Assembly (NCBI RefSeq): GCF_016734805.1
Contig: NZ_JAERQG010000003.1
Span: 124,001 to 188,000, forward strand
Direction of reading: 5' to 3'
Length of the DNA stretch: 64,000 nucleotides
Source of the DNA: Marivirga atlantica
Lineage (GTDB): Bacteria; Bacteroidota; Bacteroidia; Cytophagales; Cyclobacteriaceae
The translations under genes and the position numbers were made by a program. Each line of letters starts with the position of its first letter. Within the stretch, counting starts at the first letter, position 1. The notes beneath the pieces were generated by a model. The model was not told where the DNA came from. It did no database searches and worked only from the letters and a program-made list of their open reading frames with translations. This document shows, piece by piece, positions 23,903 to 32,500 of this stretch.

Positions 23903-25255
23903 TTATACCGACTGGCTAAAAACCTTTTTTTCACTAAGCTTATTATTAGCAAGATACGGATCAAAGACAACACAAATATTCCTGATGAAGAGCATACCTA
24001 ATTCAGTTACATTTAAAGTATTGCCCTCAATTATTAATAAGTTATCATCCTCCAATGGCTTCAAATTGGCTCTTGCTTCATCTAGCCTTTCTACTTTATC
24101 TTGAAAATCATAAAGCCCATTGCAAATCAACTTAGATATAATTTCACTGGTTTCAACCTCCTGAAAATTCATCAAATGTCCTTTAATAATAGGTAGCTTA
24201 TGGTTATTTATACTCTCCTGATAAGCTTCTACGGCCTTTTCATTTTGAACGAATGCATGCTCAGAGCTGCTGATGGAAGAACAACCTAATCCAATCATTT
24301 GCTTGCTATTATCAGTAGTGTAGCCCATAAAGTTTCTATTAAGCTTGCCTAGTTTTTTGGCAATAGCCAGCTCATCTGATGGTAAAGCAAAATGATCCAT
24401 ACCAATCTGCTCATAACCCAGATCTAGAAGTTGATCTTTTGCAAACAGATAAAAAGAAAGCTTTTCTTCGGGTGCTGGTAAGTTACTTTCATCGTAACCG
24501 CGCTGACTTTTACTTACCCATGGCACATGGGCATAACTGTATAGTGCTATTCGTTCAGGTTTGTATTCAGCCACTTTTTCTATAGTGGTAGCAATACTCT
24601 CTTTGGACTGAAAAGGTAAGCCATATACTAAATCAAAATTGACAGACTCATATCCCAGGCTTCTAGCATCCCTTACTACCTTTTCTACGTTTTCCTCTGG
24701 CTGAATTCTGTGAATAGCTTTTTGTACTTCGAAAGTAAAATCCTGTACGCCATAAGAAACCCTGTTAAAACCTAACTCTTTTAAAGTACTAAGATGCTGA
24801 TAAGTGGTATTATTAGGGTGTCCCTCAAAGCTGAAGGAATGATCTTGTACTAACTCCACATCTTTTAAAATATGGCTTATTAAATCCTTAAGGTTATCAG
24901 GACTGAAAAAAGTGGGTGTTCCACCACCCAGATGAAGATATTTCAATTGCGGCTTATGATTGAAGGAATTTTTGTAAATAGTCCACTCCTTTTTTACAGC
25001 CTCAATATAAGGATGCTCCATTTCATGCCTCTTGGTAATTCGCTTATTGCATCCGCAATAGGTGCATAAGCTTTCACAAAATGGCAAATGAATGTAAATA
25101 CTTAAAGACTTATCCTCAGCAATTCTAATATCCTTATTAAGCACACTCAGCCATGTTTTTTGGCTCATTACTGCATTATTCCATTGGGGTACAGGCGGAT
25201 AACTCGTATACCTGGGAATGGCCTTATTATATTTTGAAATAAGAGACTGAATCAT
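23903..25255 (-). CDS. hemN: Oxygen-independent coproporphyrinogen III oxidase
   Basis: 450 residues, usual HemN length. The radical-SAM site is C60-ESL-C64-TY-C67-G-C69, the HemN-type CxxxCxxCxC. GGGTPTFFS (about 108), the EGHPN strand and a C-terminal HemN domain follow. It makes protoporphyrinogen precursor without oxygen, so it fits beside a low-oxygen oxidase that needs haem. Its promoter has an FNR-like palindrome and a perfect -7 box. Confidence 0.94.
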   Translation of the reverse strand: MIQSLISKYNKAIPRYTSYPPVPQWNNAVMSQKTWLSVLNKDIRIAEDKSLSIYIHLPFCESLCTYCGCNKRITKRHEMEHPYIEAVKKEWTIYKNSFNHKPQLKYLHLGGGTPTFFSPDNLKDLISHILKDVELVQDHSFSFEGHPNNTTYQHLSTLKELGFNRVSYGVQDFTFEVQKAIHRIQPEENVEKVVRDARSLGYESVNFDLVYGLPFQSKESIATTIEKVAEYKPERIALYSYAHVPWVSKSQRGYDESNLPAPEEKLSFYLFAKDQLLDLGYEQIGMDHFALPSDELAIAKKLGKLNRNFMGYTTDNSKQMIGLGCSSISSSEHAFVQNEKAVEAYQESINNHKLPIIKGHLMNFQEVETSEIISKLICNGLYDFQDKVERLDEARANLKPLEDDNLLIIEGNTLNVTELGMLFIRNICVVFDPYLANNKLSEKKVFSQSV

Positions 25256-25269
25256 TTATCTTTTTTTAA

Positions 25270-25277
25270 CAAAGATA
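25270..25277 (-). promoter_or_regulatory. -7 promoter box of hemN
   Basis: CAAAGATA on the plus strand reads TATCTTTG on the minus strand, a perfect TAnnTTTG. Its centre is exactly 33 bases from the centre of the palindrome at 25295-25318 and it leaves a leader of about 10 bases before the ATG at 25255. Confidence 0.65.
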
Positions 25278-25294
25278 GATTTGCCATAAATGGA

Positions 25295-25318
25295 AAAACC
25301 TGATAAAAATCAGGTTTT
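25295..25318. promoter_or_regulatory. FNR-like operator of hemN, possibly doubling as a hairpin terminator
   Basis: Inverted repeat of 10 bases (AAAACCTGAT and ATCAGGTTTT) around AAAA; the core TGAT-AAAA-ATCA (25301-25312) fits the shared consensus. It is 51.5 bases before the hemN ATG. It also lies 31 bases after the stop of the upstream lipoprotein gene and, read on the minus strand, ends in TTTTT, so it could form a weak terminator as well. Confidence 0.7.
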
Positions 25319-25349
25319 AAAATGAGTGTATTTGAAAATTTAGAACTCC

Positions 25350-26018
25350 TTAATCGTCCTCCTCTTTAGTGGCTTCTTCGTTACCAGACTCTTCGTTTGG
25401 AGCATCTTTTTGTTTTTTCTTCTTATCAGCTTTATCCTTATTAAACAGTCTTTTGAAAAATCCCTTAGGTTTATTTTGAGTTGAATCAGTAGCTTGAGCA
25501 CTTCCCTTGCCTTCCTGCTTAGCCGCAGCCGAATCTCGCGCAGCTGATTGTGCCAGTAAGACATCATTTCCAACTAGCAGCATGTAATTCACGAAATCAA
25601 CATTGTAATTGAACCGCTTAGTATTAGCCCAAGGGTCTTCTGATACAGTAAGATTTACGGTGTCAGCAAGATCACGCAAAGTATCAGCGTCAAATTCTGC
25701 CCTTTCTTCGGGCGGTCCTACGTTTAATAAGGAATCTATTTCTTCACTATAAACATCAGATTGATCAACTACAAGCAGTCTCTCTTGCTGCCAATAGCCA
25801 TAATCTCTTTCTCGTAAGCCATATATATTCTTCTTGAGCTTTGTGGTATTAGAAGCTTCAAGTATTAACGAATCACCTTCAAAAAATGAAAATTTATTAG
25901 CTTGCTTTTTATCATCTAGTATGTATGTACTTTGATAGGCAGCACATACCATTTTATCTTTGCACGAGCTTAAGATAGTTAAAACTACTACTGATAATAT
26001 GGTAAATACCTTATTCAA
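25350..26018 (-). CDS. Lipoprotein of unknown function
   Basis: 222 residues from a TTG start at 26018, which directly abuts the TAA of the SGNH hydrolase gene; the TTG is chosen because it begins a good lipoprotein signal (VVVLTILSSC, lipid Cys at about residue 19). The middle is unremarkable; residues 160-222 are low-complexity, alternating Lys-rich (KKKKQKD) and Glu-rich segments. Not recognised as a named family. Translation is probably coupled to the hydrolase gene upstream. Confidence 0.7.
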   Translation of the reverse strand: MNKVFTILSVVVLTILSSCKDKMVCAAYQSTYILDDKKQANKFSFFEGDSLILEASNTTKLKKNIYGLRERDYGYWQQERLLVVDQSDVYSEEIDSLLNVGPPEERAEFDADTLRDLADTVNLTVSEDPWANTKRFNYNVDFVNYMLLVGNDVLLAQSAARDSAAAKQEGKGSAQATDSTQNKPKGFFKRLFNKDKADKKKKQKDAPNEESGNEEATKEEDD

Positions 26019-26708
26019 TTACTTTAATTGTCGATAGATAGCTGCATGCACATAATCTACCCATTCCTCATACATTTTTGCTGAAGGATGTAAACCATCT
26101 TTAGCTACATATAATTCACTAAACTGTGCTTTTAAAGAAATTGGAGTTATGTCGTAAAAATGAACCTCATATTTCTCACAAATTTCCTGAGCAAGCTTGT
26201 TGTAACTCTCCAGTTCTGTTTTAATTTTTTGAATATCTTTATCGTTTTCTTTTGCAAACGGAGTAACACCATAATCCGGTATGCTTAAAACAAATACTGA
26301 TTTACTTTTTTCACCTGCAAATGCTAAGGCCTTTTTCAATAAAACTTCAAATTCCTTCTTGTATTGTTCAATAGGATATCCTCTATACTGATTATTCACA
26401 CCGATCAACAAACTGACTACATCATAATCAGCCTCTAAAAGAGTTTCTTCTTCCTTTTTCACAGCATCAAGAAGCTCATCTGTAGTCCATCCTGTAGTAG
26501 CTATTATCTTGTCACAACTTACTTTTAAGCCGTTAGCTGATAATGTATTAGCCAAAACTACCGGCCATCTTTCATCTGATTCAACTGCTTCCCCTATAGT
26601 ATATGAGTCACCCAAAGCAAGGTATGACTGTTGGTTCTGAGACATACTTTTAAACGATACACCTGTTAAACACAAACATAAAAGTACACTTAGTATAAGT
26701 TTTTTCAT
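26019..26708 (-). CDS. Exported SGNH/GDSL hydrolase
   Basis: 229 residues from ATG at 26708 (MKKLILSVLLCLCL), preferred over the ORF's upstream start at 26768 because the signal peptide begins here. Block I is LALGDSYTIGEAV (Ser nucleophile), block III is LLIGVNNQYRG (Asn), and block V is KDGLHPSAKMYEEW (Asp and His). Family members are esterases or lipases on lipids or sugar esters; the substrate is unknown. Confidence 0.88.
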   Translation of the reverse strand: MKKLILSVLLCLCLTGVSFKSMSQNQQSYLALGDSYTIGEAVESDERWPVVLANTLSANGLKVSCDKIIATTGWTTDELLDAVKKEEETLLEADYDVVSLLIGVNNQYRGYPIEQYKKEFEVLLKKALAFAGEKSKSVFVLSIPDYGVTPFAKENDKDIQKIKTELESYNKLAQEICEKYEVHFYDITPISLKAQFSELYVAKDGLHPSAKMYEEWVDYVHAAIYRQLK

Positions 26709-26932
26709 AATTTTTGCTATCAATACTGTTAAGTCTGTCTGAAAATATTCATATTTAATTGCCAACAAATTACGTGATTATATATTTAAATGAATGCATT
26801 GGTATGGTATTTATATGCCTTTATCGAAAAAAAGCCTTGAAATAGTGTACTGATAGATATTTTAAAATTACAATTAGTTCAAAGTCCAAAGGAAATAATA
26901 TATTTACTTTGGTATTATAAGTAAATATATTT

Positions 26933-28510
26933 GTGAAGTACTTTTTTAGCATATTAATTTTATTTACATCAGCAGTTTGTACTGCGCAGGAAAAGATTAC
27001 TACAGAAGAACTACCCTCTACCGTAAACGGTCGATATCAGGATGTTAGACCCATTATTTCTGATGATGGCTCTGTGCTCTACATTAATAGACGGTTTCAT
27101 CCGGGTAATATTAAAGGTGAAAAAGACTTTCAGGATGTATGGGAAACCCGTTCAGGGGCAAACAACAGTTGGTCAAAACCAAAGAATCTGGGTGAACCTT
27201 ATAATGATAAAAAAGCCAATGACTTGGTACGGGCCAGTGCCAGTGGAGATTCATTAGTCTTTGTAAATGCTGATTATAAAGGTGTAGGCTCCACTTTAGC
27301 CCTTTTTTACAAAAACGAGAAAAGAGCTCAGGAGATGGAGATTGATGGTTATTATAATAAAAGTCCTTATGTAGATTTTGACGTCAACTTTAAGGACAAT
27401 GTTATTCTAATGGCAGTTGAAAGAAAAGACACTGAAGGTAATCAAGATTTATATTATAGCATTTACCAACCCAATTCTAAAACTTATAGTACCCCAATGA
27501 CCATGGGGAAAATCATTAATTCGAATAAAGCCGATTTTGCTCCTTTTTTAACAAATGATGGTTATACACTATTCTTTGCAAGTTATAGAGATGGTGGTCA
27601 AGGCGGTGCAGATCTTTACATGAGCCAGAGACAAAGTGATGCCTGGGATGACTGGAGCGAACCTGAGAATTTAGGAAACATCATCAATTCACCTTACGAG
27701 GAAACCTTTGTATCCATTGATCCTAGCTTAAACTATCTGTATTATGATTCTTATCCTTCTGGGGCATCGAACAGAAATATCTGGAGAGCAACATTGTCAG
27801 AAGAATTGAAAGCCAAGATCAAAAAGGGAGGCAAAAAGAAAAAAGTGAATATAGCCGGTGTTAACGCTTCAACCGATGCTCCATTAGTCGCTAATTTCGG
27901 ACAAATTGATTCTACAAAAAAAGATTCAAACATACCTGAAATCGATAGCACTACTATTACCGCCTCAGAAACATCATCTGTTTTTTCAGGATCAATTGCT
28001 AATAATGATGAAACCAGTGGTGCCCTTGAAGAGGATGTAGTAGCAGTTGAAGAGACTGAAGTTGCAGCTCAAGAAGTACCAGAAGATTTAACCTTCTTCG
28101 AAAAAATAGGTCAGAAATTAGGGATTGGCGTGGCAGATGAAACAATAGAATTACTTAACGCTGGTAAAAAAGGAAAAAAGATAAACAAGAATGTTTACTT
28201 CAAATTTGATTCAGACAAGCTGCAAAGCAAGTTTAACGGACTTCTAAGTGCCATAGCTAAAGAAATGGAGGCTAATCCTAATTACAAATTAATGATAGAA
28301 GGACACACCGATGGCATTGGTGGTGAAGATGTAAACAAAGACCTCTCTTGCCGAAGGTCAAGAAATGTTAAACAGGAATTGGTTGATTTAGGCATAAATG
28401 CTAACAGGCTAGAAATCAGTTGCGAAGGTAAGGAAAGGCCCATTGCCACCAACGATGATGAATTTGAAGGAAGGGAACTTAACAGAAGGGTTGAATTCTA
28501 TTTCTTTTAA
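26933..28510 (+). CDS. PD40-repeat protein with C-terminal OmpA domain
   Basis: 525 residues from GTG at 26933, needed to keep the signal peptide (MKYFFSILILFTSAVCTAQ). Residues about 30-290 contain WD40-like PD40 blades (DVRPIISDDGSVLYINRR; ADFAPFLTNDGYTLFFASY; EETFVSIDPSLNYLYYDSY). A low-complexity acidic linker follows. Residues about 415-525 are an OmpA-like domain (VYFKFDSDKL, IEGHTDGIGG, NRRVEFYF) that binds peptidoglycan. Its stop overlaps the stop end of the convergent 28507-29550 gene by 4 bases. Confidence 0.88.
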   Translation: MKYFFSILILFTSAVCTAQEKITTEELPSTVNGRYQDVRPIISDDGSVLYINRRFHPGNIKGEKDFQDVWETRSGANNSWSKPKNLGEPYNDKKANDLVRASASGDSLVFVNADYKGVGSTLALFYKNEKRAQEMEIDGYYNKSPYVDFDVNFKDNVILMAVERKDTEGNQDLYYSIYQPNSKTYSTPMTMGKIINSNKADFAPFLTNDGYTLFFASYRDGGQGGADLYMSQRQSDAWDDWSEPENLGNIINSPYEETFVSIDPSLNYLYYDSYPSGASNRNIWRATLSEELKAKIKKGGKKKKVNIAGVNASTDAPLVANFGQIDSTKKDSNIPEIDSTTITASETSSVFSGSIANNDETSGALEEDVVAVEETEVAAQEVPEDLTFFEKIGQKLGIGVADETIELLNAGKKGKKINKNVYFKFDSDKLQSKFNGLLSAIAKEMEANPNYKLMIEGHTDGIGGEDVNKDLSCRRSRNVKQELVDLGINANRLEISCEGKERPIATNDDEFEGRELNRRVEFYFF

Positions 28511-29550
28511 TTATTCTCAATCAATGGTGACTCTGGCAAATCGGGTTCAACAGCAGCAGCTTCCGGCTGAGCAACTATTAAATAAACAATTAAGGTAGTT
28601 ATTGCCACAGGAACTCCAATCGTAGCAACCACTGGAATTCTTCTTTTAACTTTAAAATATCTGCTTTTAAAAGGTTCTTCTTCTGAATCTAGTTTTTTGA
28701 TTTCAAAATAATAATTGCTTCCGACCTTTACTGATTTCGGAATAGTAAAACGTTGACGATTATTATTGAAAAATGTACTATCTATTGTAGCAATCTTTCC
28801 TCTTTTACCTAGCTGGTATAAATTCAAACTCAATCGTTCATAAACTTCTCCCCCATCCCATTTTAATTCATACTCCTTTCCTTTCTTAAACACCTGATTA
28901 CGATCAAGGTCTTCAATTATAATAGGGATTGATTTTTCCACTACTTTTACTTCCTCAAAACTTTGTAAATTATCTTCATGAAGAAACACTGAGTAGATTT
29001 TACTAACCGGTAGTCCGTTTTCTTGCAACTGAATACTTACATAGAAATCGATGGTTTCATTATAGTTAACAGCCTCTTTTTCATTTTTGTAGAAATAGGT
29101 TCCATCTATCACCCTATCCGCACTTACTTTTACAAAAAAGCGCTGGCGTTCTTTATCATTGTATATTTTACTGGTTTTGAAATTGCTAAACACCATCTTC
29201 AGGCCCTCCCTGTACCTTGAGCTAATATCGTCAAAATAAGTAGTCAGTGGATCGATATTTTGATCTCTCTCTGCAGGTCGTCTTTTAGGAGGAATAAGAT
29301 CATTGTAAACGTATATGCTATCCTTCTCAACTGATTTAAGCAATTCAGCTTTGTAAACATCAAGTAATTCGGCATCTGATTCTGATGCTAGTAATTCTAA
29401 GTATCTGGTATAGTTTTCTACTACTTGCTGAGAGGCATTAATGATAACAGTTTCATTTGCCTTACTGATAGAGTTTTGAGCCAACGATAAACGAACATTA
29501 ATAAGTAAGAATGCTTGTAATAAACCGATATAGATGATCTTTTTTCTCAT
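28507..29550 (-). CDS. Exported protein with C-terminal membrane anchor, last gene of caspase operon
   Basis: 347 residues: signal peptide ending SLAQ, an N-terminal domain (about 25-180), a beta-rich middle (ELKWDGGEVYERLSLNLYQ, RQRFTIPKSVKVGSNYYFEI) and one C-terminal membrane helix (VATIGVPVAITTLIVYLIV, about 308-326) followed by an acidic tail. Not recognised. Its N-terminal domain shares a TYFDxI/L motif and layout with the 209-residue gene of the same operon. Starts within the stop of the 2103-residue gene (ATGA). It may anchor or assist the surface protein. Confidence 0.7.
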   Translation of the reverse strand: MRKKIIYIGLLQAFLLINVRLSLAQNSISKANETVIINASQQVVENYTRYLELLASESDAELLDVYKAELLKSVEKDSIYVYNDLIPPKRRPAERDQNIDPLTTYFDDISSRYREGLKMVFSNFKTSKIYNDKERQRFFVKVSADRVIDGTYFYKNEKEAVNYNETIDFYVSIQLQENGLPVSKIYSVFLHEDNLQSFEEVKVVEKSIPIIIEDLDRNQVFKKGKEYELKWDGGEVYERLSLNLYQLGKRGKIATIDSTFFNNNRQRFTIPKSVKVGSNYYFEIKKLDSEEEPFKSRYFKVKRRIPVVATIGVPVAITTLIVYLIVAQPEAAAVEPDLPESPLIENN

Positions 29551-32500
29551 TTCTTAAGCAGTTTATAAGTTTCACTTATTGGTTTTCCATCTATTTCTAC
29601 CTGTAAGATGTACACACCTTTTATTAATTCCGTTATAGCCTCATCGTTAAAAATAACCTCATGATACCCTGAATTCAATACCATTTTACGCTTGTAAATC
29701 AAACTGCCATTTAAGTCGTAAAGCATAAATTGAAGATTAAAAGTCGAATTACGTTCTGGTAAACCTAAAACTGCAGTAAAGTCCTTTTCAAATGGGTTAG
29801 GATAAAGTTGTTGAAGATAAATGTCTAGAGGTTTCAAGTGTTTTATTACTTCATCTCTATCACCTTTAATCAATTGAATCTCAGCAATACCAGTTTTATG
29901 AATCTCATAAGTCGATATTTCTTTCATATTGATTAAGCTATTGGCACTAACATCATATAGCCAAAGATATGATTCTTCAGGTAAATAAGCCTGATCCCAT
30001 CTCAAAGTAACACTTTCCTTCCCCTGATTACTTACCTGGAAGCTCCACTCCTTAATATTCACAAAATCTATCCCTCTGAAGTCTTGAGAAAGTAGTTCAT
30101 TGGTGTTTTGACTGAAGAAAGCGCCAAAATCAAATAAGAAATCAGGTAATAAATGCTGATCATAGTTATCCAATCCCTCTTGAGCACTTTCCAATTCACC
30201 TATAGCAAATAAGTGATATGCCAAGTCTTTCTTTGAGACTGAAATTGGTAAATGCCATTCTAATGGATTGCTTAGTTTTGGAGTTAAGCTTGCCGCAAGT
30301 CTATTGGATGTTTGAGTTTGATAAGGGATAACTATTTCAACATCCGAACTTCCGTTATATTTAATAAAGCCTCCTTGGTAAACCTTAAGTACTGTACTAT
30401 TCGAAAACGTACCATCCTGATAAATGATTAATTCTTCCGCTTCGTTTAGTGAAGGATTAGCAGCTTCAACATTTCTCCAATCTAAATCAAACAAATAAGG
30501 GTTTCCTATTTGATTCCATCCTGGCTTTAAAGTGATTGTAAAAGGAGCTGAAGTAACATCTACAGTTTGCCCCTGAACCAAGTTGATACTTTGGGCTTCC
30601 TTCATAATTACCCAATAGCCTTCTCCGGGATTTACTTCATTAAATGTCGTTGGTCCATATTCTTCAGTAACGCCTTTATCATTACTGTAGCGAAACATTC
30701 GCCACTTTTTAATATTAGCTTGATTTCCATTACTCGGCAAATCTTTGAAAACGAAGCTTACATCATTTGGATTAAAAACATACGGAAGGCTAATTATCTG
30801 ATAATCTTCTATGCTCGTACCAAAGTTAAAAAATGATGAGGCATCGGTATTTACACTATCTGCTTCTTTTAAGTATTTACCTATCCTCTTGGTATCAGAG
30901 TAAATAGTATCACCAGAAACATCAATTATTTCAAAATAATATTGAATGCCCAATGGATCATCATCAAACTCCTCCTCGGTAATAGTAGATTGGTAAAAAC
31001 CATTTAAGAAAGAAATTTCACCTTCTCTAAATGTTCCAGATTCCGTAATTCCCTTTCTATAAAATTTAATAGCATCCATTGTACAGTCATCACGCAAGGA
31101 CACTCCAACATCTACTTTATCCGTTGCCTGGGTTAATTCAATATATGGTGGCGTTGACTCTTCCTGGATATCAATTCCTCTTAGTACGTTAAATTCAGTT
31201 CCAAATTCACTGGTTCTGTCATCTGTTGTTAAACTAATTGAGTATGTTCCTGATATACCTTCAGGAACTGTTAATCTTATCTCCTCAGCATTGGTTGAAA
31301 TAACATCAGAAGAAGCCACAGTTATATCTCCAAATTTTAAAGTCATTTGACTAAACTCATTTTCAAAGTTATTGCCACTGATAGTTACTTCAGTACAACT
31401 GGTGCCAGATAATGGTGAAATATTAGTGATTTCAGGAGGAATTATCTTTCTGAAATTCTCATTATTTAATAGTGTTTTACCGCGTAAGCTTGCAGAGATT
31501 GGATGTACGCCACGCTCCAGTTCAATAGGAACCTGAAAGGCAAAAGTTGAGTCAGTCATTTCAACAACATCACTTACACTAATCTGAGCATCACCTATTG
31601 ATACTTCCCATTCAAAGGGAGAACTAGACTTGCTGAAACGTCTACCCATGAATTTTACAGTATCACCACTCTCTCCTTCAAGACCTTGAATGGAAATAAA
31701 CTGCTGATAGTTTATTGTTAGTGTATCCGTTCTATTTGACAAGCCTGCTTTGTCAATTATTTGGAAATAATAGCGCAACATATCCTTTCCATTAAAGACA
31801 GAGCTATTAATTGTTCTCCTGATAGTTTCATCTTCAGCAACTATTCCAACACTATCCCACTCTTGATCAGTTGAAAAATGAAAGTAAACCGTATCGATGG
31901 CACACAATTCGCGTATTGTAAATCCCACATCAACACCAGCATCTAATTCTGCCTTACTCACATAATTTACGTGACTCTGATTAAGGATATCAGCACCAGA
32001 TAAGGCAAAGTATTTAATATTGAAAGTATCTATTCTATCATCAGTTTCTACTGAAACTGAAAGGCTATCACTAAGTCCTGCAGGCAAACGTAAAATAAGT
32101 GTATTATTACTGGTAGCCACTACATTTTCAGCTTCTACTAGTGTAGCATTTAATCTGATTTTAACATCTGATTGATTATTGCTGAAGTTATTACCTCTTA
32201 TAGTAATATTATCACAAGTTTTACCCGTTAAAGGACTCACTTCTGTAATACTTGGTGGAATAATCATCCGGAAAGTTTCAGGAGCTTCGACTGTTTGCCC
32301 CTGCACTGTCACACTTACTATGGCCTCTCCTCTTGGTAGATTATTAGGTACAACAAATTCAATAGTTGAATTACTTAAGCTAATTATATTGTCAACATCA
32401 ATAAGAATACTTCCTATTTTAACCTCGATCTCTTCTTTTAGATCAGGAAATTTATCTCCCGCAATTCCCAGAACATCTCCAGCTTCACCTTCAACAACTG

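Noticed and set aside
26926-26933. TATATTTG promoter box for the PD40/OmpA gene
   Set aside because: It overlaps the GTG start codon, so transcription would begin inside the gene; probably a chance match.
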